64,000 nucleotides of DNA from Smittia aterrima (Eukaryota; Arthropoda; Insecta; Diptera; Chironomidae): assembly GCA_033063855.1 (NCBI GenBank), contig CP093830.1, positions 14,880,854 to 14,944,853 of the forward strand. The letters are read 5' to 3'. Positions 22,274 through 34,800 of this stretch are shown here, one piece after another (the first letter of the stretch is position 1; every line of letters starts with the position of its first letter). A program made the translations under genes and the position numbers. The notes below the pieces were generated by a model. The model had not been told where the DNA came from. It made no database searches and saw only the letters and a list, made by a program, of their open reading frames with translations.

Positions 22274-25200
22274 ATGCGAGTGGTAAGATATTTTGGTTAT
22301 GAGGAACATGTGTAGAATAAGTTTTTGAAATCTTCTCGGAAATTTGTGTGACATGATTTTATAAACAAGAAAACCTTTTAAGAGAATATGAAAGTTTGAA
22401 GTGCAATAAAGTTTCACTTGTTCCGTGATGAATCAGGGGGTCATCCATAGGGACTTTCGTTGAATAAAGGTTTTTAAACATACTCGAAAGTTTTTTACGG
22501 AAGTACTTGAACGTTGGACAGTTGATAAATTTATCGGTCGTTGAAAACTTTCAAACATTATATGAAAAGCACAAATCGATCAGTTAAAGGAAAAGCAACT
22601 GTCGATAATCAATAATTGTCTTGTTGAACATGACGCGAACAAAGAGTGATATTTGAAAGAGATGAATGAGAGTGATTTTATTTAGCAACAGAAAAACTTT
22701 GTTGAACTAATTGATGTAAATGCAAGAAACCAAGATGCAAACAAATATAGCGACTTTGCACAGCGTTTCCGCAAATCGGTTGATTGAGCTGCTGTGGCTG
22801 AGCAAACGAGTTTTTCCCGTTTTCGTTCTGCGGCAATATGAGTGCTTTCAATTTCATGGCAGAGCATTTGCCAGACCTTGCCACTGAAAGTGAAGTTGAA
22901 AATGAGATTTAATCGTAATGAGTGAATTATTGTGAATCAAGCGATAATTACTTTAGATTTTAATTGGAGTTCAACTTGGAAATGAGATTAAACCCCAGTG
23001 ATTGAGATAGAAAGTAGTAAATACAAACTTACCGATAATTAAACGATTGTTTAATCAGTCGACATAACCCCCAAAGCAATGAGTGTGAGTAATTGACTCA
23101 GATTGATTTACAATGCTGAGAGTGTTTTTCCTCTTCAAAGTGATGAGCAAGTCGTTCCCACAGACGAAAGTAATTTTGTAAACTCATTTCAAGTTCATTA
23201 CCGTAACAAACGAGAGCACAATTTTCGCACTCACCGCACAATTAAAAGTTCAATAAATTTCGCTGTACAAATTTGAATTGAATCACGCATCACACCCACG
23301 AAACAATGAAACTTAAACATTCAACATTTCATTGTTCAAAAAGAAAAGTCAATTTATCTGAGTATAATTAATTAGTTGGCGAACTGAACAAAGATTACAT
23401 TACATTAGAAACCCGCTTCTTGATTGCTTTCGTTTTAAGACAAATAAAACTATTTGCAACATTAAGTGCAATTTCGTTGAGTGAATTGCTTTAAAGTGCA
23501 AAGACTTTTCTTTTCAGACATTTTCGAGATGATAAGATTGCGGTTATGCAAGATTTTCTATTCCACATAGTTTTGCCGGTCTCTTACCTCAGTTTACAGT
23601 AATGATCTCATCGTAACAAGTCAAATGAAAGCGACGAAGCAAGATTTTTCATATAAATTTAATACTTTTCACTGCTTAGTAACGTTTGATCCCGCAAAGT
23701 CATAACTTTCAGACAAATCTCTTTTCTGCGGATGCCGGATTCCTTCAAGCAATCTTTAAGGATGAATAAAAGTTACTTTCATTTTCATTTTAAAGTAACA
23801 ACAAAATGGTCTGAGTCAATGAATGCAGAAATTCACAGATTCGAAAGCATTTCGCCAAAGTGGATCAATTTCAAACATATTATTTCCAAAGAAAAATACT
23901 TGAAATGAAAATGATAAACATTATTGCAAAAATATTGCGCAATCGAGTTTCCTGTTCAGCGAGTGTGTAAATTGATGCCTCTGAAGCTTTTAACGAGTCT
24001 AACCTGATCTTTTGCAGATTGTCGCATCACATTTGATAGCAATTTTGCTCGTGCTTTCTCGTTGTGACGCGAGATCGACGAGAGTTTCTGCCCAGTATAG
24101 TGTGTCAGATGGAGGTGAAGAGCTAACGAGAACTTTTGGAACACGTGGCATTGTAGAAGACGCGGTCATTGAAGATGGTGGAATCATCACTAAATTAAAT
24201 ACGAGAGCGACAAGAGTAAATAAATCCGACAAATACAATCGTCGCCTAAAGCTAGTAACAAATTGAAATTTTCTTCTTTCTAGAATTCACCAAGAGGACA
24301 AAAGAAACGTCGACCAACTTCGAATCCGAGTGCTGACTATGAACAACTTCCTTTTCAACCGGAGTTTTTTGCTTTGAAAGGAAAAGTTCTAGACGATGAC
24401 GAGCCAATTCCATCAAAGCAAAAAGGCAAAGCTCGACCAAGGGTCCGAACCCATACAACACAATCGGGAGTCCAATTGAAACCGATTACACAGTCCGTAT
24501 CAACGAAGAATCCGTTTAAGTTCCCCGCTATTCAAAATGAACAGATCTTCGAAAGCAAATTACAAGAGGCTCCTTCTTATGTCACTGCAAAAAAGTATAA
24601 ATTGCCAAGCGATGGCAACCAGGGAGAGTCAGTGTACACGTACAGCACAATTAAATTCAGCGGAGACGACGATGATGAAAGCTACTCGGGAAAACCGAAG
24701 TCAAAGATTCCCAAGCGGTCGACATCAATCAATTCACCTCAATTGTTTAATTTAGAGCAGACGTTCGGTGGAACAGAAATAAAGTTCGATTCGGACATAG
24801 CCGACAATGCTCAATTCCATGAAAGCGATGGATTCAAACCTTCAGGGAAATTCCCATCAACGACGAAAGGACAAAAGTTGCCAGCAAAGCTTTTCAAATC
24901 AACTGAGGATGGTTTTAAAGATTCAGAGTTTTTTGATTTCTCAATTCGACCAAGACCAGGAGCGATTAGCAGCAACGGTCCCACCGGGAATTTCGGAAAA
25001 TTGAAATCTGATTTAGGCGTTAAAGGAATTCCTATTAAACATAAAAATAAATTCGATCCACAGATTCATACAGGGTTCAAGCCGTCTTTTAAGCTCAGGG
25101 ATTTCCCGAAGCTTCATGGAGCAGATGTGGGATCTGGAATTGCTTCAAATGGGCAAATTCAATCTTTTTTCCAACGAGAAGAAAGAAATGAGAAAATTAG

Positions 25201-25579
25201 GCACAATTCATCCAACGATTCCTCAAAACCACAACTTCAACAGTTCTTCAAAGCAAAAGAAGACGAACGCCTTGAAAGACTTGTCGAAGAACAATTTAAG
25301 TTACAGGAGCAAAAGCAATTGGCACAAGAGAAGGAAGCAGAACTTAAACATCAACAACAAGTGCTTCAACGGCAAAAGGAAAAGCTAAAACAAGTGGAGA
25401 AACAGCTAAGCAATAAAGTCACGAGGCAAACAGCAGCAGCCCGTCAAAAGCGAAGACCAAATTCATCAAACGCTCCAAGACGACAAAGAAATCCAAACCT
25501 CAGTGGTCACTCTACAATTCCCGTTCGATCTGTGACGAGCAAGGACGGACCATATCGAGTGAGCTTCAACGTACAATAA
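22274..25579 (+). CDS. Secreted, basic Lys/Gln-rich protein of unknown function
   Basis: Three exons: 22274-22282 (only three codons), 24018-24215 and 24284-25579, giving 500 residues. The first intron is 1735 bp. Spliced, the start MRV-IVASHLIAILLVLSRCDA is a clear signal peptide. The mature protein has a KKRRP basic cluster, many Lys, Pro and Ser, repeated FKPS/FKFP-like hydrophobic-basic patches, and a Gln/Glu/Lys coiled-coil segment at roughly residues 375-425 (QLAQEKEAEL..., QQQVLQRQKEKLKQVEKQ). A basic region follows, and the chain ends in DGPYRVSFNV. I see no chitin-binding, protease or RR motif and do not recognise the family. A tiny signal-peptide exon followed by a long intron is common in insect cuticle and matrix genes, and an RR-1 gene lies next door, so an extracellular-matrix role is a guess. 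Confidence 0.75.
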
Positions 25580-27506
25580 GCCTGATTGATGGGCTCACCA
25601 AATGAATTTTATGTCTTAATATATTTGTAGGACGAGTGTTGAAGTTGCGTCACTTTTTGAAGCTAAATATGAGCTTCTCTTGTGCAATACGATAAATATT
25701 GAACGATTCGCATTAAATTGTGCGAAGGCTTCAGTTTGTGATAGAAATTTAATGTGACGTTATTTTGCTAAAGACCCCAACTTTATTGACTTAATTTATA
25801 TATGCACTTTTCGTGTTCTGGCGTTCGCTCCATTACTAGATGTGAGACAAAATCAATGACGAAGAAGGAAAAATTTTGTTAATAAAACTTCTTTGCTAAT
25901 AAAAGTTTTGCTACAATAATTACTACTGCTGTGATAATATTTTTGAAGAAGAAAAAAGATATTTTTGATCATTAATTTCAGTTATTCTTTGAGGAAATTA
26001 GACTAATTCGTGATATCCGTCATATTCTTAGGTCTAATTTACTTTAACATCAAACCTGACTCTCCTTGTCGAGGATGAAACTTTAGAAGGAGGAAACAGT
26101 TCATGTAATAATAAAGTGAAAACTCAAACCACCCACGACGAAAGCTCAGCCACAACATATATCTTATAAACAAACTCCTTCACAACATATGCGACGCTTC
26201 AGATTGAGACAAAGCGGAATTTATCACAGAAAGTGAAATTAAAATTTGCTTGTTACGACTTTTTCCGTCTTTCTTCTGTTCGCTTTAAACGAGAGCAGCA
26301 ACAGCATTTTTTTTTATTTCCAAGGCCAAATTATTTCTCTTTGCTCGTTTGTTTCGCTGGCAACTTTAATAAATTTTTTGAGTCTAAGCTAACTCGAAAT
26401 CAGTTAAGCTCAGAGTTTTGCAATTTCTCGCTCCACGAAATTTCATTTTCAACACACAACTAATCTGGTTGACGAGTAAAAAAAAACAAAACCTAAACGT
26501 TGCTTGAATAATTAATTAGACGAATTATCGCACCTTTTGAGGGTTTATAAGTTCATTCGGTCGTTCCTTAAGTCAATTAAAAATCTTTAGAATCCAAGCC
26601 GAAAATCGCAAATTGTGGTCGAATGATTTTTACGTATTAATTTTTGTCTGAGAGATTTCTTATTTCCAAGGGAATTTTCTCTCAATTATCTCATCGCAAC
26701 AAATGAAACCTTTGAAGCACATACATTTGAGTTCATACTTTTGCTTAGTCACGAAAAGCTTGAAGCTTTAAGAGCTTTTCAGCAGTGATTCGGCTACTTA
26801 CAAAACTCACAGGAAGAGCTTTAAGTAATTCTACGATGAATTGTGTTATTGATTTTCTCGCATTGACAAGAACAAAAATCCTTCTGTTTGAATTTCCCCA
26901 AGGAAATTATTTCTGAAAAGATATTTCGAGCGATTAAGTGACGACATGGCAAGATCTCCCACAAGGTCCGCGACGAACATAATCAATCAAAGCAGTTAAT
27001 GCGTCAAAACTCTTTTCTTATTTTTGTGTTTGAATAAAATGTAATTTTCATGTTTCTATCTCTTATTTTTCATTTTCATCCATATTACGTTATCAGCAGA
27101 TTTAATATCACAATATCAACGCGTTGAATTCGTTATTTACAATTCTATGAAACTTTTTTTTTTGTGTTTTTATGACTTGAGAGATTTTTTTCTTTTTTCG
27201 TCTTGTTATCGAGAAGAAGAAAGATGGAAATAAAAGGGAAGGAATGGTAGGAAATGGTTTTGATGTAGGAAAGAATGGAGATAGAAAGAAGCATGAAGAG
27301 AAACTCTGATGGGAATTCAGATGGCGAGAGATCAAGTTTACTTCCGTAAACTCTAAACTCATTGGCAGGCTCATTTGATTCTGCCTTCAGAGTGTTTCTT
27401 CTGAGATGGAAATAGAGCTTCTGAAAATAGAGTTGAAGAAGGTTCCAATAAAAAATAAATTACAGTCTAAGGTCAAAGTCTAGAGTGAGGCAAGTTGAGG
27501 CAACTT
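25580..27506. other. 3' UTR and intergenic region between convergent genes
   Basis: Contains the likely 3' UTR of the secreted-protein gene (to about 25.9 kb) and, near 27.5 kb, the 3' UTR of the cuticle-protein gene. The middle is AT-rich with T and A runs. The few open frames are short, low in complexity and lack known motifs. Confidence 0.4.
25881..25904 (+). terminator. Pair of AATAAA poly(A) signals
   Basis: AATAAA at 25881-25886 and again at 25899-25904, about 300 bases after the stop at 25579. They are candidate ends for the secreted-protein mRNA. Confidence 0.45.
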
Positions 27507-28662
27507 TTAGGCCTTGTTGAAAGTGTAGCTGAAGCCGTCTGGAGTTCGGTTCAATGAAAGCTTGCCTGGTGGCAAGAATCTGTGTGGATTTGGAGTCGTC
27601 TCATATTGTTGTTGATGTTGTTGTTGTTGCTGATGGTTGTAGTTTTGTTGGGGAACGTTGTAGTTCTGTTGACGAACTGCAGGAATGGGAGCAGGGACTG
27701 GAGCTTGGTTTTGATAGTTGTAATTGTGAGATGGAGCTTGAGCACGTTGGATTGGTGCCGAACGACCATCGCCTTGGAAAGCTGGGTTATTCCATCTTTC
27801 ATCGTAAGATCCATCATCGAATTGGTTTGACTTATCGTATGGATCAACGTAGTTGCGTTGGGCTTCATTTGGTTGATATTGTGGCTGAACAGCTTGAGGA
27901 ATTGGCTGTGGTGGTGCTGGTGGAGCGACTGGCAAATGATCTCCGGAAGCTTGGAATCTGAATAAGGAAGAAGGAAGAGCAAACTTTAATAACAGGCTTA
28001 TGCAAAGAGCTTTCACGCTCTACTTTGCATTTAAATGGTTCGAATGTGTGGACATGGAGAAATTTATGGTTTCCAGTTACTGTAAAGACACTGTCTACTG
28101 CTTTTGTTGAGCAATCGTTTATTATTGCGGTTGATTGCTCGCAAAAATTATGGGAGAAATGTTATTTCGATTTTGTTATTTTAGACGCAACAACATTTTG
28201 CGGTCTCGCTTTAGTGGTTCTTAGGTATTTACGTAATTGTTATTCTCAGAGAAAGGCTTTCTTTGAAATAAGAGAACCTACCCGTTCTTGCCAGCGACGT
28301 AGGAAACTTTACGGACAGTTCCAGTTGGATCTACGTAAGAGTATTGACCGCGACGATTTCCTTGTTCGTCAGTTTCTTCCTTGAAGTCAGTTCCATCTTC
28401 TTGGGTATAAGCAGCACCGAATTGGCCGTTTCCACTTTGATATCTCTGTTCACTGATGATAGCAGCGGTCTTAGGATCGCGATTGTAGTTTTGAGATGAT
28501 GCGAGAGCCACGAGGGCTGACAAAACGATCTTTAAAAAGAAAATAAAGAAACCAATGAACACTTTTTAGGATTTTCTTAAGCTCTTTCATTCCATCACAT
28601 TGTGGATATCTCTTTGGACTATTTTCATTTTTTTATCAATGGACACTCACGAAACGAAACAT
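27507..28662 (-). CDS. Cuticular protein, CPR family (RR-1) with Pro/Gln-rich tail
   Basis: Three exons on the minus strand, 28662-28651, 28529-28282 and 27957-27507, encode 236 residues. MFRF-IVLSALVALASS is a signal peptide cut by the 121-bp first intron. The Rebers-Riddiford chitin-binding consensus spans about residues 38-89: GQFGAAYTQEDGTDFKEE, then RGQYSYVDPTGTVRKVSYVAGKNGFQ. This is the soft-cuticle RR-1 form. The second intron splits the Gly codon just before the final FQ of the consensus. After it comes PVAPPAPPQPIPQ, a long Gln/Asn/Tyr/Pro-rich stretch with a poly-Gln/His run, and the end LSLNRTPDGFSYTFNKA. The protein binds chitin in the extracellular cuticle; the tail may mediate packing, which is an inference. 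The exact CPR orthologue is not assigned. Confidence 0.92.
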
Positions 28663-28806
28663 GATAAATTGTGTTGAAAAGTTTTAAACTTGAATTCTTC
28701 CTCTTTTTTTGGGTAAACTGCTTTATCGAAAGCCTTCACTCAAACAAATTCACTTTATGTGCGAGAAAAAAAGTTGTGGTTGTTCACTCGAATAGAAAAG
28801 AAGGAA

Positions 28807-28843
28807 CTGATTATAGTTTGATTGAATTCATTCGTTTTTATAG
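28807..28843 (-). promoter_or_regulatory. Core promoter of the cuticle gene: TATAAAAA plus TCAGT
   Basis: On the minus strand TATAAAAA begins at 28843 and TCAGT occupies 28811-28807, so the A at 28809 would be +1 with the TATA box at about -34. The 5' UTR would be about 147 bases to the ATG at 28662. Confidence 0.7.
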
Positions 28844-31800
28844 CCTGTCCCCGAAAAAAATGTTGCAGTACAGAGACAGCAGAAAATTCCGAGGAATGGA
28901 GTGTTTTTGTTGCTGTATCCAACATGTGGACGTTAGTATATAAGAAATCGCTTCATGTTTGAACGAGAAAAACCTTGGACTCAACACTCACACCAAACTT
29001 TTATAAGAAAAACTTGCCCTCCTCATTCCAACTACACCAAGCTAAGCTCGCGCGTCTCGACGGCGTTGAGGAAAAGATATTAGCGGGCAATGAATTGCGG
29101 ATTGCCGCTGTATTTTGTTCAACCAGTTCTACATTCGTTGAAAGTGGAAAAAGTGCATTTTTATGTAAACCACCTTGATGAACTCACATTGAATTGAGCA
29201 AGCAAATATTTTAATCTCTTAATCAAATAAAAAAATTATCTACGATGTTGAAACCATCGCCTTAAAATTTAAGGCTTAAATTCATTTATTTTGTGTTTAT
29301 GCTCAGGTCTGGTTAAAATCGATTATGCTCAGCGTGAAATTCTAGACGGCTTCAGTTGAAAAATATTGTTTTCATGAGCTTCTCTATCTGAGTAACGTCG
29401 CTATTCCTCGACGGATAAAGTTTCTATTAAATTGAAGTTGCTTAGAGTGATGTGGTATCGCAAATCTAATTAGCGGTAATAACAATAGTTTGAGTGTAAA
29501 GTGAGATTGAGTTCAACAACGGAAGCAGTAAAAAATTACATTTTTATTGAAAACTTTTCTTTTAGTGAAGATTCCTCGAAGCTTCGACATCGTTAGTAAG
29601 CTTCCAAGCCAATTATCGTTTTGTTTCTTTATTGATTCCGAAACTTTCTTTTATGCAATCTCGAGTGCAGAAATATTTTATGTAAAAGTATAAATTGATC
29701 TAGTTTTTCGATTTAAGCAACGAATGAAACGCTAACGAAAAATATTGAAAATTTCTGATCATTGCTGTTGAGAGACTTTTTGTTAAGTCAATGAAAGGTT
29801 AACCGTGATTGAACATTTTCGGGATGAATGGACGAGATTGTCACAAGAATGCAATTCAATTAAAATTTTAATTAAACGGGTTGCTCTGCGTCGGTTGTCT
29901 GAAATGTTGACACAAATAATCAATCCTCGATGTGGTTTTGCTCAACATCACCCGAACATCGCTTATCAACCGACTGCAAGAGCATTGTTTCAAATAAATC
30001 AATAGACATTATGACAACGCTTTGAAGTGAGGCTTCATCATCAAATTGACTCGGTTCAATTTAGAAACCTCAAAGAGTTTTCGAGCAATTAAGTCGTTGC
30101 CAGAACAATCAAGCGAATGAGGAATGAATCCCGTTAACCTTGCCCGTCGCATTGAAATAAATTACGAGCAATCGGGTCTTTTAAATTTTACACGGTCAGG
30201 GGCGCAGTTGACTTCTCTCTATCTTTGTATCTCCCTCTCTATCTTTCAATCATTACATTGCGAATTGTCTCGCACGAAATATTTCAGGGCGCCCAAACAT
30301 CACTGATTTTCAAAATAAAATTATTCAAAGCTCATGTCCGCCTTCAATTTGGATTGTGATTCCCCAACATATCAAAGATTATTGCAAAAATATTCTTCGC
30401 TCCGAACCTCACTCTCTACAAAGTTCTCAGCAATCTAAAGTTGATGGACAAATCAGTTCGAAATCAATGAAATCTTTTACTCGAGCAATGCACCAAGTAA
30501 GCTGAGAGCAATGAGCTCATTGCTTCTCGTTTCAAGCGTAAAACTTTTAGGTTCGCTTACATAAAAATTATTGTGTGAAATTAAAATGACAATAACGATA
30601 TTCCGCTTAGAGTTTCGTAAGAAAAGTCTTTGCTTTTTTAGTTTTCTCCTTTCGTTGAACGAAACTAAATTAATTGAAAATTCATATTGTTTCGGTTCAG
30701 TTTGTACATGTGCTGTTACATGAATGGCCCGAAAAGCAAAGTAAAAAAGCAAGAAACTTGTTTCAATGTCAAGAATTTCTTGCTCGCAACGTGTTCAATC
30801 GAACGCGTTGAGCTTACGGCGATTTATACAAGTTAATTGATGAGCATTGGTAGTGAAACCACTAGACGAGTGGAAAAATGTTAATCGATCAGCTGATAGT
30901 AGAATGTTTTTGCTGTCCGGTTCGTGACACGTTGTTCAAGAAATGCAAACAACATTGCAACAGCAGTGGGTTTTAAGGAGAGGCGAGCGCGCATATCTTG
31001 CATTGCCTCATAATATTTACTTAAATATCGTTGTTCGTTTTGTAAGAGATATTGAATAAGCCGATGATAATGGAAAACATAGAATAGAAGATAAATACAT
31101 TTCAAGCTTGAAATTTGCTGAAGGTGAAATATTCCTTATTGTCGAGGGCAACGTGATTGGATTTTTGTAGCAGATTAGACTTGATATAATTGAGACTAAG
31201 AACGATGACTACCCGTTTTAGTGACAGTCATCTTTTGGATTTTATGTTTATCGATAAGTTTACATGACGCAAATAAAGATATTTCATCACGTTGTTGCTT
31301 CACGTGTTGGTAGACTTAGAATGATATTTATGGTAATGTCAGTGTCAGTATCATTCTAATTAGGTTCATGATAGCACTTTGTCTAGTCAAGGTTAAGGTT
31401 TATTTTTCATCAAAACTTTCCTTCATTCTCTTCATTAACTGAGTAAAATATTTATTCCGCTTTCAAGTTTCAAACGAATGCAACAACCAATAAAATTTGT
31501 GCTGCTGTTAATTGGGTTTTGCAGTTACAAACAAGAAAACTAAACAACAGCAAGAAGCCAAGTGCTAACCGGCTTTGCTTTTTGACCAAAAGTGTTCGGC
31601 TAGTTTCTTAGTAATTAACTGAGATAAAAATATACACTAAAACAAAACAAAACAGAAAACTGGAGTTTTACTTCAAAGCAGTTACTGAACTCGAAACCTT
31701 TAAATCGACATTTTACTATCAAAATATAGTTCCAAGAACTAATCTCCACCGTGATTACGCTGGAATCATTTTTCTTTTTGAACGAATTCTATTAAATTAC

Positions 31801-34800
31801 CTATCAGCATGGCCCAACTTTTGCTGGCTTTTTGTGTTTTCATGGACAAGGGAGAATAGTCAGAAGGGAGAGGATGAATGGCAGCGCTTCATAATGGAAA
31901 TAGTTCGATACAATTCACCCATCTCCTGAAATACAACAACAGAACCTAACTGATCAGGGAGATAATGTGTTTGGAAAAAGTTTTAATCTCCGCTAGCACT
32001 CACACTATTGTAAAGATATTTTTGCCTTTTGGAAAGATCAACACTAGTAATTGACGTTAAACAGCACACGAGCAGCTGGTGCCATCAAGCAAAACCTTTC
32101 ATCGTATCATGGTGGCGGTTGAATCAAGGACTAAATTAAAATCTTGCATTTCTGTCAAGCGATGAACTTTTTTCTGCCAAGACCCACAGCGCTTTTTCCC
32201 TTTTTACTTGAAGCATGAAATTAATTTTCAAAAGCTGTCAACGTCCTTAAGATATTTGTCGACACTGTTTTAACGAAACAAGTAAAGTTATAGCGGGAAG
32301 ATATGAAACTTTACTGAAACTTGCTAATTATGATGTTAAAGTAATAACACGTTAGCTTGAAATTTTACTGAAAGTGAAGAATCCCTCACTCAATTAAATT
32401 TCGATCAAACCAGAATTACATACTCAAATTGCAATTAAATCGTTTTGATCATGAAACCCTTTTTCCGGTCGAAATTTCTTGTAAATCTCTCATTTCTGCC
32501 CTACTTCGACGCCATAATCCATAACTCTCATTGTTAGGCGTAATAACCGCAGAGAGAGAAGTGACGAACGATGAATTCATTATTTTGTAATTTTGATTGT
32601 AATGTTGGTTGAAAGATGAGCTGAAAACAGATCAAGTTTTGTCGGCGCAAGTAAACTGGTCTGCCGATTTGATTTCTTCAAATATGATATGAAAGGAGTT
32701 ATTTTAGAAGTTTATATTTCCAATCTAAAACTTTTGATTTTCAACCTTTAAGTTTTTCCAGCTTTAGATTCTTTCCGGTTCTCAGGAACTTGAAATTTCG
32801 ATTTAAGTCCCCTTGAACCATTCTCAGTCTGCAAAAACAAAACAAAAACTTAATCCGTCCATTGAGAAAATCGTTACGAATTAAAATAACAAAGTTGCGT
32901 CACTCTTCCCATCATCAACTTTAACTTCAACATACAGGAAGAGAGTGAAAGCCATAAATCCCTCAAATTATGCGCACATGTGTCGATTCGACTCCTGATA
33001 ATCGCTGTCAGTCTCAAAAACTTCATATCATAGGAAGGGAGAATCTTTTTTTTTATGCAAAGACAACAAAGCGATTTTATTTATTCGATAGACAAATTTA
33101 ATGATGTCATTAGATGTGTTGATTGAGAGTTGACAGTTTATTCCATCGTTTCAATTGGTTCGAATTCACCCTTTCATCAAACAACTAAATCTTCTTGAAG
33201 AGTGTTTGATTTACTTGGAAACTTTTAACAAAACAACAATTAAACTTAAGAGGTAGTTTCACGTTCCAATTACTCTCAAACTCTTAGTTAAATTGAAATA
33301 GTTTACTTTGATATACCAAGAAACTTTCAAGAATTTACGAGGAAAACTTTATACAAAGTTTTAAACTCTCAACAAAAGTATCTTGGTCACAACTTTTGAT
33401 GAGACCATTCCACATCTAAAACAAGGAAATTTTTCGAAATTCTGCAACCAAAACTTTAATAAAAAGATATTTTGGGAGAAATATTTGAACTTCCAACTGC
33501 ATTGTTATACATATCTCGAAGTTATTTTCTAGTTAAGATCACTTACCGAAAAATGAAATGGCAAGGGTGTCATTGCAATTCTTTCTAAGAGATTTTAACG
33601 TCCATGACTGTTTTGTTGCCAAAAACGAACCATTTTTCGTGTCTCGCACTCAATACATAAGCAGAAGCATGGGAAAAGAACGACAGATGAAATGTGTGAC
33701 GAAAATATTGTGTCATCAACTTCTCTTTCTGTTGATTTATGATTTTTTCCCATTCCACTTTGAGAATATAAAAATGGTAGATGTTGAACCCTTCACGACC
33801 GATTATGTTCTATTTTTTCATTTGATTCCCTCTGAACAACTATCTGATTTTTAGCTTCTTGCTTTTCTGTTTATAAAATTAATTCTTTGATGCGTGTGCT
33901 TTTTGCTGATTGTGGATTGACGAGGCTGTGATCTGTCGGAGAATATTGAACATCTGTCTCTCTCGCTTGGTCGTGTCGATTGAATTTCCCTTGATGCGTT
34001 CACTTTTCATTGATTTTAATCTTTTCCAAGATGAGACTGTACGGGGTGGCAAGAACTCGATCCTTCTGGAGGTCTCTGTGCTCAATTTCGTTTGTCTAGT
34101 CGCCATGTATCAGATTTCTGTCTCGATCGACTTCTACAGAACTAAAAGGAGAGAACAATAAAGCTTAGATCAGCATTAGAAGTCATTGGCATTGTTTCTC
34201 CTTGTCAGCGTGCTTCTGAACGACGCATTGCCATCTGTAAATCAATCTTAATAGAGTTTGCCGAGAGTGTTTCGAAAAGAGGATCCCCAAAACAATTTTT
34301 ATCATCCTGTCAATCTTATTGTTTCATAAATACAAGAAACATTTTTGGCTTATTTCTGCCCTTTCGGCTTGAGCAACATTAAATGTAAATGATGTTCGTG
34401 CAAAAAGGTAAATGATGTTTAAGTAACCTCTTAAAGAGGATTTAAATCTCCGTTCCCATTCCAGAAAACCTATTCAGATCGAAAGCAAATGCAAATTATC
34501 AGACTTCGCTCTGCCCCTTTCTTGTTAAACAATACCGCATTTGATGAAAGAAAAACTTTTCTCAGATGCAAAAGTGATGAATCTCCAAGTCACATTTGCC
34601 GCCAGCTTTCGGATGGTCATTTCAAAATGTTACGGGCGAAGAAGAGACTTGGAATGGCTTAAATATTTGTTTAGAACCAATTCAACTCGATTACATTGTT
34701 TTCTATTTTAGAAGCGATGAAATGTCTTCTTTTTCTCCCATGATTGCATGACAAACGTTGCAAAATTTAAATATCAGGAAAGTTATTTTGTAATTTGGAA

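Noticed and set aside
33158..33176. GTTCGAA T-loop-like sequence, a possible tRNA
   Set aside because: The flanking bases do not pair as a T stem, and no acceptor or anticodon arm can be drawn.
33879..34161. Overlapping open frames on both strands with slightly higher GC
   Set aside because: Neither translation shows a domain, signal peptide or splice-supported continuation.
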